Below are positions 36,301 to 45,200 of a DNA stretch of 54,813 nucleotides, one piece after another. Under the pieces are notes generated by a model. It searched no databases, was not told the origin of the DNA, and saw only the letters and a list, made by a program, of their open reading frames with translations. Source of the stretch: Verrucomicrobiia bacterium (GTDB lineage: Bacteria > Zixibacteria > MSB-5A5 > DSPP01); assembly GCA_035574275.1 (NCBI GenBank), contig DATLYY010000074.1:1-54813 (forward strand), read 5' to 3'. Each line of letters opens with the position of its first letter. Within the stretch, counting starts at the first letter, position 1. The translations under genes were made by a program, and so were the position numbers.

Positions 36301-36527
36301 GTTCGAACCATCGTGGGACCCATGAGCCGCAGCGACACCGGCTGCGGTCCAATTTGGGCCTGCAAAACGGCATCGGTGGGAAACCGGAATTGGCCGGGCG
36401 CCGTATAGCAGCATTGTCCCGTCCCCGGCTGTCCCCAAACCGTTGCCCCGACGGCCAAGGTCATCACGAGGGTTAACCCGAGAATAACGGCCATTCGACT
36501 GGACTTTAGAAACATACGACTACTCAT
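33333..36527 (-). CDS. Giant secreted protein with three long repeats and dockerin-like tail
   Basis: 1064 residues from ATG 36527 (GGAGGTATGAG upstream); the frame extends to 36623 through a less likely leader. A signal peptide (MAVILGLTLVMTLAVGATVWG) follows about 10 residues. An N-domain of about 190 residues precedes three tandem units of about 275. Each unit has four short beta motifs of the type (R/L)DQF...(Y/F)FL(V/L)PTxK, a pattern I associate with DUF7450-like repeats. Units 1 and 2 end with a Cys-rich link CQSVYGGTVVPACLGDGN. The tail is KGDLNATLDLTPADVVLMLQCVF and DLDCTGTLSPADVVLELNAVF, ending MDFPC. It is probably an adhesive or structural surface protein. Confidence 0.75.
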   Translation of the reverse strand: MSSRMFLKSSRMAVILGLTLVMTLAVGATVWGQPGTGQCCYTAPGQFRFPTDAVLQAQIGPQPVSLRLMGPTMVRTLNTPPNPIQTEMLALELTGMNPMGGGVGVHLTPGTTSTGQTSGVNSFFDVFTEISFEQAPWTIPPGQPDDVYTGFPGNQYIPVRVINGNLLCIPPQPGASWTTPPGTNIPLTSRRLNTVIGQLTAVVHTVIDPGHFKTWSVFQQDPIVTRTVVARDQFMQDNLVLDSILYLSNPVQKCVEVQPGVIRCFNVADTAEHFSWYRARGNPANLEVEFENQFQRDTILIDSVEYFLLPTQKFPHHPPKLLDHYKAYRIRNPQPLPRAVQLLDQFDQTPEFINTLIPRYFLTPTQKNTEPAFDTLTHFVAYEIFPKRPNTQIRDIADQFGVHIVQVRQSEFLLVPTCKIRFQPPPQDEACCFTGAAGSLMCALVPAGTCQSVYGGTVVPACLGDGNANGVDDACDGPPTTGPNHFKTWTVIQQDQILPQTVIVQDQLMQDNLVLDTIKYLSNPTRKTVFTPNGPVTYPVLDTNDHLSWYRAIGRDTLLGIEYQNQFGHDTVNIDRLRYLLVPTRKFPHDPPIRLDHYKAYRIRGAKTLRQPIELEDQFDRMGPPPILPERIDSLKERFFLTPAQKQIPGQQPDPVYDTITHYVAYQIFPTRRIPHIRDLEDQFGIHVVQVDSAELLLVPTRKLKVIFPPPPEEACCYIDPTGVQVCDSVPVGTCQSVYGGSTVPACLGDGNGNGNDDACEPPQPDTGRNHYKTWRVLHQDNPVQFRSVYVRDQFAKFLKDSTVRFDSILYLSNPTQKIVFDATGADTFNVVDTTDHLSWYRAFGNNLLKGLHVVFQNQFQTDTVRVDLLRHFLVPTRKFPHNPPDRLDHYKSYRIKKARTIKRPVLLQDQFDLMDPANPFERIDSLAARYFMTPTRKQIPGQVPEPVYDTVTHYVAYQIYPSRRIPHIRDLQDQFGIHIVQVDSSEMLLVPTNKLFVARKLKGDLNATLDLTPADVVLMLQCVFLGTGDCDLSFSDLDCTGTLSPADVVLELNAVFLDMDFPC
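33540..35905 (-). repeat. Three tandem long intragenic repeats
   Basis: Within the giant gene the unit beginning (N/G)HFKTW or NHYKTW recurs at about 35,900, 35,075 and 34,215, spacings of roughly 825 and 860 bases. The third unit ends at the dockerin-like tail. The units differ at many codons but keep long stretches such as LSNP.QK, HLSWYRA and RKFPH.PP, so this is an old duplication still held under selection. Confidence 0.75.
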
Positions 36528-37016
36528 CTCATACCTCCTGCATTTTTCGGTTGGCGCCCCGGACTCCGGGGCGCCGTGCTGTTTGAATGGAACACCCCTG
36601 TAAAACTTTTTGACAATACTCACCCCTTGCCGAGTTTCCTCTGAGCCAAGAAAACTCGCGCCTCCTTTTGCACCTCCTTCACGAAGGATGGTTGTTCACT
36701 CTTGGAACCAAGGACGCTCCCTTTTTCAAACTTGGGACAAAGCTCCCTCGTTCTTTGCCCAATAATTAAGGTACCGTCCCCACCCTATGGACACACCAAC
36801 AGACCTTTTACAAGCAATTAAAATCTAACTTCCGTCAATGCCTTTTGTCAAGAATTTTTTTGCCTTAACAAGACTAAAGTTGTAATTCTATGGAATTCAA
36901 CGGGTTTTGGATGTTGCTTATAATTGAACCGTGGTGGAGAAACCCTATATATGGAGTCCAAACAACCTAATGTTGGCTAAGAAACTAACTCTGAGGATAA
37001 TTCAGCGGTTATAAAG
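36528..37016 (-). promoter_or_regulatory. Promoter and long leader of the giant secreted protein
   Basis: On the minus strand TTGACA (36851-36846) and TAGATT (36827-36822) are 18 bases apart, a plausible sigma-70 promoter that leaves a leader of about 290 bases. The leader contains CGGCAAGGGGTGAGTAT (36632-36616), nearly identical to the leader motif at 3531-3548. It also has a GAGTTTTC/GGAAACTC hairpin just before that motif, and a strong hairpin GGCGCCCCGG/CCGGGGCGCC (36553-36575) right before the ribosome site. The part from 36852 to 37016, beyond the promoter, is AT-rich with no gene and no clear terminator for the regulator gene ending at 37017. Confidence 0.5.
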
Positions 37017-39842
37017 CTACTCCGCGTCGACGATGCCGTATTTCTCCATTTTATAGCGGAGCGTAGACACGGGAACGCCGAGAATACGGGCGGCTTGGGC
37101 TTTTACCCCGCGGGCTGATTCCAGAGCCCGGGCGATTTCCTCTTTTTCAAAAAGACAGACCCGTTCTTCGAGCGACCCTCCCCAGTTGAAGGAAAGCCCC
37201 GATTGCCGAGGGAAAAACTTTTCGGAGAGCATCTCCTTCGTGGAAGTGCCTCCCGGAGGAGTCAAAGCCACCAGCCGGGACAGTTCATTGGCCAGCTCCC
37301 GCACGTTACCGGGATAATCATAGGCAAAAAGGAAACGCAAGACTTCCGGAGAAAGTGTCGGTACCGGCCGGTGGGCCTGTTCCGAAGCACGCCTTAGCAG
37401 GTAATCGACCAAAATGGCTATATCTTCCCGCCGCTCGCGGAGGGGGGGGAGGGTTACATTGATGGTGTTCAACCGGTAATATAAATCCTTGCGGAAAAGC
37501 CCGGCATCGACTTGGGCCTTAACGTCCCGGTTGGTGGCGGAAATGATGCGAATATCCACTTTGCGCGGCCGGGTCTCTCCCAGACGGAAAAACTCCTTTT
37601 CCTCTAAAATTCGCAGAAGCTTCACCTGCATGGAAAGAGGAATTTCCGCCACTTCGTCCAAGTATAGAGTTCCCCCATCCGCTTCTTCCAAAAGCCCTAT
37701 TTTATCCGCCAAAGCCCCGGTGAAAGCCCCCTTTTTGTGACCGAAAAGTTCCGATTCCAAAATCGACTCCGGCAACGCCGCGCAATTGACCGCCACAAAA
37801 TGCCCCTTCTTGCGGGAGGAGGAGTAATGAATCGCCTTGGCCAAAAGGTCCTTCCCCGTACCGGTCTCTCCTTCAAGAAGAATGGGCAGGTCGGAATCCT
37901 TGACCTGCTCGAGACGGGAAAGCATCCGCTGCATGACCTCGGAACGCGTAATGATGTTTGGAAACACGGCCGTTTCTTCCAGCTGAGTAAGCAGCTTTTG
38001 CGTGGTAGCGGCCAGTTCGTCGTGATCCTTTTCAAGAAGCTTGAAAGCCGCCAGATCGGCAAAAGCCACCGCAAAACAGAACTCCTTTTCCAGAAACACG
38101 AGCCGATCCGCCGCCCCTTCACGCTCCAAAAACAAAACGGCATACCGGTAGCCCGAGGGAAGAAAAGGAACGGTTATGAACGAGGCCGGCTTTCCCCCGC
38201 CCCCGATGGATAGGGCCGGCTTATCGGATTTCAACTCGCCGGTCTCTACCTGCAAAACCTTTTCAGTAACTTCTTTTTCCTCGACCCCCAGACCCCAAAA
38301 GTTGGTCTTTTCATCCCGGCTTTTCTGAACCAGCAAAGCCACCTTGCTGGCACCTGTTTTCTTTTCCAGAAAACGAAGCAGGCCTTCTATGTCCCCTTTT
38401 TTGAACGCCTCCGCACCGGTAGGGTCGGCAGTGACCAAACGAAACAGTCGGTATTCGTTTTCGTTGGAAACGGCCCGGGCGGCCAGTTTCTCCTCCAGTT
38501 CCAGAATCTTTGCTTCGGACTCCGGGTCAGTCCTCATTCCGACCCATACTCCGAGCGCCAGATCCAACGCACCGCGGGCCTCAAAACCGCGAGCCGCGGT
38601 TTTCTGTGCCTCACGGACCATGGCCGCAGATTTCAAACTTTCCCCCAGCCGCACGGCACGGGCCAGGAATCCGGCCGCTTCCTCCAAGGAGAAGCAGCCG
38701 CTTTGCAACGCTTCGATATAAGCCCGGAAAAGTTCCCGCCGTACCTTCAAATCCTTGAGGAGGGCAATGCTTTCCGTGAAATATCGGCGGCTTTCCACCA
38801 GATCGCCGGTAGCCGCCGTAGTACGGCCGAACACCCGGAGCAACGCGCCGATTTCAATCCGCTCTCCCAAACGAGTCGCAACGGCGTAAGCGGTTTGAGC
38901 AAAACGCCGGGCGCGTTCAAAATCGTTCCGCAAAACCATCAACTCTGCATACAGTCGGTAGGTCTGAGATACAAGCGCGGATTCCGGTGCAATCCGCTCA
39001 CCCAACTCAACCCCTTTCTTATAAAGCTCTTCCGCCCCCTCATAATCCCCCTGTGCCGTTTTCAACTCCCCGCTAAACTCGTACCAAATTCCCATCTCGC
39101 GCGTGGCGTTTGTGGCCACGATTTTGGCATAGGCATCGGAGAGAAATTTTTCAGCTGTGGACAAATCCCTTTTGCAAAGATAGGCGTGGCCAAGGGAAAG
39201 CAAGTCCCGGGCAACCCCCAAATCATCCCCGTGCTGCGCGTTTACGGCACAGGAAGCCGCAAACCGCTCTATGGCAACATCCCACTCCCCAAAAAGCACC
39301 AGAATCCGACCTTGGTTGGCAGATAGAATGGCCACGCGCTTAGCATCCCCCAATCGGTGGGCCAACTCGATTCCCTCGGAGAGAGTTTCCTGAGCTTTCT
39401 GAAAATCAAAAGTGATGAAATAAACAGCGGCAAGACGGTTCAAGGCATCCACAGCTCCGGCCAAATCCGATGCCCGGCGGAAACCGAAAACGGCCTCCTT
39501 CAACTGTTGTTCGGCCTCTTTCAGGTTTCCCTGCGAGGTTTCCACCAAGCCGAAAATGTATTGGGTTTGCGCTGTTTGGCGGTGTTCCCCCGTGTTTTTG
39601 AAGAACTCGTAGGCCTCGGTGGCTTTCTGGCGGGCCCAAGCATAATCACCAATGGAATGGCTTACCAACGCCTCCAGATAGCAAAAACGGGCCCATTCAG
39701 CCGTATGGGGAACTGGACGGAAAGTATTGACCAGTTCCCCCAGCTCCGCCTTGGCTTTTAGATACTCCCTTTTCTCAACTAAAACCTCCACCGCCTCCAG
39801 TTGGCGAACCAAGGCGGTGGCAGGCTGCCTTTCGTTATCCAT
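37017..39842 (-). CDS. TPR - GAF-like - sigma-54 AAA+ - Fis transcriptional activator
   Basis: 941 residues from ATG 39842; ATG 39905 would overlap the upstream gene. Residues about 15-430 are tetratricopeptide-like helical pairs (GLVETSQGNLKEAEQQLKEA, AELMVLRNDFERARRFAQTA). A GAF-like domain spans about 450-600. The AAA+ domain has Walker A GETGTGKD, the sigma-54 contact loop GAFTGA, Walker B GGTLYLDEVAE, and the arginine-finger region RKDLYYRLN. The C-terminal Fis-type HTH reads AARILGVPVSTLRYKMEKYG. It should activate sigma-54 promoters in response to a signal sensed by TPR/GAF. It lacks a receiver domain, so it is not a response regulator. It follows the small exported protein after 16 bases. 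Confidence 0.9.
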   Translation of the reverse strand: MDNERQPATALVRQLEAVEVLVEKREYLKAKAELGELVNTFRPVPHTAEWARFCYLEALVSHSIGDYAWARQKATEAYEFFKNTGEHRQTAQTQYIFGLVETSQGNLKEAEQQLKEAVFGFRRASDLAGAVDALNRLAAVYFITFDFQKAQETLSEGIELAHRLGDAKRVAILSANQGRILVLFGEWDVAIERFAASCAVNAQHGDDLGVARDLLSLGHAYLCKRDLSTAEKFLSDAYAKIVATNATREMGIWYEFSGELKTAQGDYEGAEELYKKGVELGERIAPESALVSQTYRLYAELMVLRNDFERARRFAQTAYAVATRLGERIEIGALLRVFGRTTAATGDLVESRRYFTESIALLKDLKVRRELFRAYIEALQSGCFSLEEAAGFLARAVRLGESLKSAAMVREAQKTAARGFEARGALDLALGVWVGMRTDPESEAKILELEEKLAARAVSNENEYRLFRLVTADPTGAEAFKKGDIEGLLRFLEKKTGASKVALLVQKSRDEKTNFWGLGVEEKEVTEKVLQVETGELKSDKPALSIGGGGKPASFITVPFLPSGYRYAVLFLEREGAADRLVFLEKEFCFAVAFADLAAFKLLEKDHDELAATTQKLLTQLEETAVFPNIITRSEVMQRMLSRLEQVKDSDLPILLEGETGTGKDLLAKAIHYSSSRKKGHFVAVNCAALPESILESELFGHKKGAFTGALADKIGLLEEADGGTLYLDEVAEIPLSMQVKLLRILEEKEFFRLGETRPRKVDIRIISATNRDVKAQVDAGLFRKDLYYRLNTINVTLPPLRERREDIAILVDYLLRRASEQAHRPVPTLSPEVLRFLFAYDYPGNVRELANELSRLVALTPPGGTSTKEMLSEKFFPRQSGLSFNWGGSLEERVCLFEKEEIARALESARGVKAQAARILGVPVSTLRYKMEKYGIVDAE

Positions 39843-39858
39843 TCGGTCGATCTGGTTT

Positions 39859-40161
39859 TCAGTTCTCGACTTTTTTCCTGCCGGTAACCGGTTTTGCGGA
39901 CCCATCGGAAGGCAGGTTCACCCGAACGATGTAATATCCGCCCATCGGTGCCGGCCGAACGATGAAAATGCTCTTCGCCGGAGAAACGGTCGAAGAACTG
40001 CTTGCCGAACTCCTGCTGTTGCCCGTGCCTCCCGTTTCGCCCTCTCCCATATTGCTGTTACCCCACGGATATTCCTCTCCTCCACCTCCACCCCAAAGCA
40101 ATTGGAAGGTGCAAACAAGCAAAACCACCGTCCCCAAAACCGCCAGCCATCTTTTAAACAT
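39859..40161 (-). CDS. Small exported Gly/Ser-rich protein
   Basis: 100 residues after CAAGGAGCAAGGTTT. The N-terminus MFKRWLAVLGTVVLLVCTFQLLWG is a signal peptide or anchor. The middle is low-complexity (GGGGGEE, SRSSASSSSTVS), and the last 40 residues (KSIFIVRPAPMGGYYIVRVNLP) look like a short beta-hairpin. I do not recognise a family. It is first in the operand unit with the sigma-54 activator, so it may be a sensor partner or a product tied to its signal. The leader (40162-40320) contains a GGCTTTT/AAAAGCC hairpin and no strong promoter. Confidence 0.65.
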   Translation of the reverse strand: MFKRWLAVLGTVVLLVCTFQLLWGGGGGEEYPWGNSNMGEGETGGTGNSRSSASSSSTVSPAKSIFIVRPAPMGGYYIVRVNLPSDGSAKPVTGRKKVEN

Positions 40162-40400
40162 AAACCTTGCTCCTTGGAGATTGATTAAAGCTCAACAACT
40201 TTCTGGCTTTTAACACAAAAGCCATCCCCTGCCTTGGTGTTGCGGGGCAACTTTAGTATCCGTCCTACCCATCGTCAAAAGTATATACGCAGACATCTCA
40301 AAATCTTATAATTATAATATTAACCTTCCGGTTTCAAAAAGCAAGGAGAATCTTTAACACCCTTCCATTGGCAACCTCCCATGGCTGGCCTAAAAAGTGA

Positions 40401-40428
40401 TTGACAGCGATTCGTGCTTGGTTATCAT
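40401..40428 (+). promoter_or_regulatory. Sigma-70-like promoter of the TPR-Fis gene
   Basis: TTGACA (40401-40406), 16 bases, TATCAT (40423-40428). A perfect GGGGTACCCC palindrome (40438-40447) covers the expected start of transcription and could be an operator. The intergenic stretch 40162-40475 otherwise holds only the divergent leader. Confidence 0.6.
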
Positions 40429-40475
40429 AATGGTGCAGGGGTACCCCACACCCGGCAGGAACAAAGAGGGACGGT

Positions 40476-42104
40476 GTGCGCAAAAATAGCAGGAACTCCG
40501 AACACCAAAATAAAGTGGACAATCTCGTTCATCTTTTAAGCCGGGCGGAAAGCTGCCTGCAGGCCAAGGAGTACCACGAGGCCTTGGAGTACTTGGACCG
40601 GGCCAGCCGCAGCGGTCCAATCCAATCCGCTTCACCCGAAACGTATCGCTTCCATTACCTGCGAGGGTTGGCGTTTTTCTGGCAAGGGAACCAAAGGGCG
40701 GCCTGGGAGGAGGTCGAATCGGCGTTCGGGGCTTTCAAACGCGTACATCCCTCGTTTACACTGCCGAAGCCGGAGGAGCTTCCGGCCTTCGCCGCAAAAA
40801 ATCTCAAGGCCCTGCGGGCTATAGAAGTGGCCCTTTTTGAAGGGCTGGAGGGCCGAAGCTCGGAGGAAACCGCCAAAAATCGGGAGCGTCTCGAGCGTCG
40901 GATTTTTGAGATTTCCGCCTCCCTCGAAAACCTGACCCCCCTATCCAAACTCCACCAGTTGGCCGGCAGCATCCTGCGGCATTTGGGAAAACTTCCGGAA
41001 GCCATCGAGCACTTGGAATGGGCCGCCACCGGTTTCCGCCTTTCACGGGACTGGGCCTCGCTGGCCGAAACGCTGAATAGAATTTCGCTCGTGCATATGG
41101 CCGGAGGGGAATTGCAAACCGCCATTCAGATCCTGGAGCAGGCCCGGCATTACAGCTTGAAAGCGAAAAATCACTATTTCGAGCTAATTCTACGCTCCAA
41201 CGTAGCCCTTTGCCAGTTGCTGGCCGGCGTGTGGCGAATCCCCCTCTCCTCCCTGCCGGATGTGCTTGCGGAAAGCAAAAAAGCCGGTGATTTCCCCCGC
41301 TACACAACCACGCTGCTTTTATGGGGGCAGGCAAACCTGCTGGCGGGGCGGGTGAAGGAATGCCGAAAGGCTCTGACGGAGGCGAAAAATATATGTTTGG
41401 AAAAGAAACTCCTGGGTGTTTTAAAGTTCAGTTATGGATTTCTGGCCGACCTGGCCATGGCGGAAAACCAACTGGAGGAGGCCGAAGCCCATCTTAAAAA
41501 GGTTTTGGAAGTCTCCGAAACGTCGGCGCCAAGCAGCGGGCCGATGGGGGAGGCCTGGCAAAAATTGGGGGAGGTTTATGCCGCCCGCCGGGAATACGAC
41601 CGGGCCATGAAGGCTTTTGCCACAAGCCAGGAGCATCTTTCCAAACACCCGGAAAAGCTGGTGGAAGGGGCGGTCTGGCGCGGAATCGGAGTTTGCCATC
41701 TCAAAACCGAACAGTTCCGGCTGGGCCAGAAGGATTTTAAAAAGGCCTTTGAAGTTTTTGAATCCTGCGGCAACGAATGGGAACAGGCCAAAACGGCGGT
41801 TCTGGCGGCGGAGTGCGGAGCTTTTGCGGCCGCAGAAATTTATCCCAAACTGGTTTGGGCCAAGGAAATCTTCAAAAAACTGGAGCATCCCGCTTGGCGC
41901 AAAAGGGCCCAGGCCTTTTTGGAACAGCGGGAGGAACGGCCCGCGAATGTCCCCCTCCGAGTGGCCCACCGGCTGGCCGAAAAAGAAGAGATTGTCAAGG
42001 CCCTGGCGGAAACGAACGGCAACATTTCCCAAGCCGCAAAAAAACTGGGCGTTCTCCGCCAGACCCTGCAATACAAGATTAAGCAGTACAAAATAGACGC
42101 CTGA
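40476..42104 (+). CDS. TPR protein ending in a Fis-type DNA-binding helix-turn-helix, no AAA+ domain
   Basis: 542 residues from GTG 40476 (AGAGGGA upstream). Nearly all of it is TPR-like helix pairs: AESCLQAKEYHEALEYLDRA, GSILRHLGKLPEAIEHLEWA, ADLAMAENQLEEAEAHLKKV, GEVYAARREYDRAMKAFATS. Residues about 500-542 are a Fis-type HTH, EEIVKALAETNGNISQAAKK then LGVLRQTLQYKIKQYKIDA. This closely parallels the end of the divergently encoded sigma-54 activator (EEIARALESARGVKAQAARI then LGVPVSTLRYKMEKYGI). With no AAA+ domain it cannot drive sigma-54 open complexes. It may repress, compete for, or assist at the activator's sites. Confidence 0.85.
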   Translation: MRKNSRNSEHQNKVDNLVHLLSRAESCLQAKEYHEALEYLDRASRSGPIQSASPETYRFHYLRGLAFFWQGNQRAAWEEVESAFGAFKRVHPSFTLPKPEELPAFAAKNLKALRAIEVALFEGLEGRSSEETAKNRERLERRIFEISASLENLTPLSKLHQLAGSILRHLGKLPEAIEHLEWAATGFRLSRDWASLAETLNRISLVHMAGGELQTAIQILEQARHYSLKAKNHYFELILRSNVALCQLLAGVWRIPLSSLPDVLAESKKAGDFPRYTTTLLLWGQANLLAGRVKECRKALTEAKNICLEKKLLGVLKFSYGFLADLAMAENQLEEAEAHLKKVLEVSETSAPSSGPMGEAWQKLGEVYAARREYDRAMKAFATSQEHLSKHPEKLVEGAVWRGIGVCHLKTEQFRLGQKDFKKAFEVFESCGNEWEQAKTAVLAAECGAFAAAEIYPKLVWAKEIFKKLEHPAWRKRAQAFLEQREERPANVPLRVAHRLAEKEEIVKALAETNGNISQAAKKLGVLRQTLQYKIKQYKIDA

Positions 42105-42110
42105 ACCCCC

Positions 42111-42147
42111 TGCAAAAAATTTTGCACTAAGTGCAAAATTTTTTGCA
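42111..42147. repeat. Perfect 17-bp dyad element, copy 2 (TGCA...GCAC-TAA-GTGC...TGCA)
   Basis: The left arm (42111-42127) is the exact reverse complement of the right arm (42131-42147), with TAA between. The sequence from GCACTAA on is identical for 27 bases (42124-42150) to 6826-6852. It starts 7 bases after the TPR-Fis stop, so as RNA it would fold into a hairpin and could also act as a terminator. It is about 120 bases upstream of ATG 42268. A TTGCAC-TAA-GTGCAA core is of the size bound by Fis-type HTH dimers. Confidence 0.65.
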
Positions 42148-42267
42148 TTGCCATTCTCCCAAAGCCGGCCTTCCTTACGGGTACATATGGATAGCTCACA
42201 TACGGAGAAAATGAGCGTATTATTAATTAGAAAGAGGTCTCCCCACGCCCCAAATCGCGGAGGATCT

Positions 42268-45200
42268 ATGCGAGCAATCATCCTGTTCATTTTCGCCGTT
42301 TCGTTCGGCCTGTTTTCGGAATCTTTCGCCCTGCCCAAAAGCAAGGTTCCTGAACCCGCATCCGTAAATCGACAGCCCGCCAAAATCCAGCCTGCCCGTC
42401 CCATACCAATCGTCGTTGATGACGACGTGGTAAGAGAAAACAGTTTGCCGCTTGATCCAGCCCAAAGTTACCGCTATCTCGGTCCCAGGCAAATAGAACA
42501 GTCCGCCTCGCCGTACGTGGACGTGCGGGTCGGCATTCCGGAGACCCCCGGCGGCAACAACCACATGCGAAGGCAGGTGGCTTTGAGCCCCACCGGCACC
42601 GTCCATATGGTCTACGGCATATATGATGTTGATTCCACCGGCACTCCGGACTCCGCCCGCAACTTTTTCTACTTCTACAACGCCTATGACTGCGGCAACT
42701 CCAACGCGCTGCGCAACGGCAGCTTGGACGTGCCGATCCGCGATTCGTTTCCACCGACCGACCTGCGCCCCCGTTTTGTCAATCAGGGCGGCCTTTTTAT
42801 TCCACCCGGAACAAACACTCCTGTCGTATATGGCAATCAATACATTTTGCTTACTGATACCCCTCCATTGGGCGACGTCTCCTTTCGCGGTTGCGCCACC
42901 ATGAGAGACAGTGCCGAATGTCTCGGAATGTTTTCAATGGATACGACAATGAACATTTCCACCACTCGGCGGCATCCGGTAAACTATCCTTTAAACGAAT
43001 CCGTCTGGGTGGCCACCTATCGGGCCGGGAATACTCCTAATGCGATTTCCTTCACTTATACCACCGACCGCGGGTTGACTTGGTCTGCGGACGCTATTCT
43101 GCCCACCTACAGCCCCTGGTTTAACTCGGTTGAGATAACCGGGCGGGGCAATACCGTTTATGTGGTGTCGATGGCCGACCCCAACGACCCGAACGCCTTC
43201 ACCACCACCGAACGCCCCTGCTATTTAAAAGGCACCTATAATCCGGCCACGGGGGCCTTGACTTGGGGCACCATCACCGACATTACCGGCGATTTTGAAC
43301 TCCCCGGTTTTTTGGGAAATATGATTGATATCTCGGCCATAATGGTGGGTGATGTCTTGCACGTTTTATGGACCGATTGGAATAACTTTCTGGGTGCCGG
43401 CGGTCCCGGCCCGGGCGGCCATGTTCACCACGCCGCCGTTTTTCCGGATGGAACCGTGCAGGGGCCGCATAAAATAACGGACATCAATGTGGACGGCCGC
43501 CTGCCCGACCGTTCTGGCACACTCTTTGGATTTGCCGTCTGCAACTGGCCGATGGTTTCGTTGGCCTACGATACAACCCAAGACTATCTCTTCGCTCTCT
43601 GGTCAGCCCCGCCCGACGATGGCAACTACGGCTGGGGAGATTATGAGCAGTATGGCGTTATGGCTTGCTATGACATTTTTACGGCCACCTCCCCGTATGC
43701 TTCCTATTATCACGGCATTATCTGGGATGATGCCCGCAACGTCACCCAAACCAACAACCCCGGCTGCGATGGTTCTCCCGGCGACCCCTGCCATCACGAA
43801 GACCAGTTTGAAGTGGCGGCGATTGCCAACGACACGCTTTGGGTGGTGGCAATGGTGCAGCGCTATCCGGGATTTCAGGAAACCGCCGTTCGCTCCGGAA
43901 TTACCCCCGACCCTGGTCCCTTCACAGAACAGTATGACGTCTTTCGGCTCTACAAAGTCCCGGCCAGATATAATTACTGCCACTTAAGCTGTGGTGATTT
44001 GGGAACACCTCCGGGAGACACAACCAAATTTTACCAAATCCAACTGCAGCCGCGGGGAGGAACAAAGAGCTTTAATTTGAGATTGGTCAACATCAGCCTT
44101 AACGATACGTACCTCGATAGCGTAACCTTGGATACCGGTTTGAACGATGGTTATCTGGTTGTGACTACCAATGCAGTTTTCGGAACCCTTGTTACGGTAG
44201 GCGGTCATTACGATTTCCAAGTATTTATGAATACGGATGGCGTCGGTTCAGCCAATATCGGCGCCCGCAGCGGTCTTCTCAAAGCCTACACCCACTACGG
44301 TTCTCCTCCCAGCTACAGAATACTCCCAATCAACATTACTGTGTATGTCGTACCAACGCTTTGCCTTAACCGGAAAACCGTCATTCACTCTGCCACCAAC
44401 CATACGGAAGTAGGGAATCAGGGTTCCATCAAGGATCAAGGTGGATTGGGTATGTACTATCCGGTCAACGGCCACGATAATTTTTACGACGGCGGCGTTT
44501 GGGTGGCTTGGGATAACAACATTCCGGATGGCCGCACCAACTGCGCCGACGGATTCCCACGTAAGGTGACCCGACAGTTGTTTGGCGACAAGTACCTGCG
44601 CTGTCTTACGGACGCCGTTTTGGATTCTGTTCCAGGAACGGGTTCGTATTACAATCTGTACTTGAAATCCATTGCCGCCGAATTGCAGGATTCAACCATC
44701 GTCTGGCAGAATATCTGGGAGCAGTCCACCCATCCCGATTCCTCCGATTTTCTTATCCAAACAACCCGGATCATCAACATCGGCAACGACCCGATTGACA
44801 GCGTGGCGATGGGCGTAATCTACGATCTGGACGTTCAGGTAGACGGCGTGGTTTCCGCCTCTGAAAACGTGGGAGGAGATACCACCGTTTCCCACCTCGG
44901 ACGCACGTGGTGGCTGGGATGGGTGGCCGGTAATGATGTGGTGGTCGATACCTGTGCACCGGGAGCTTATGCTTATGGCTTTGTGGTCGTTCCGGGCACT
45001 ATCGGCAATCCAGGTGATTTCGTCGGCCCGCGTGGAGCAGTAGTTTATCAGCAGGCCGGTTTCTCCTACAACATCGGATGCGAGAATCCGAACGGTGGGG
45101 ACTCGCTATTCGAGCGCTATGCCTGGAATCTTGTAGGTACTCACAGCACAGAAAATCCAGCCGACGACACGCTGACCGGAGTGTTCCAACGATGTCTATC

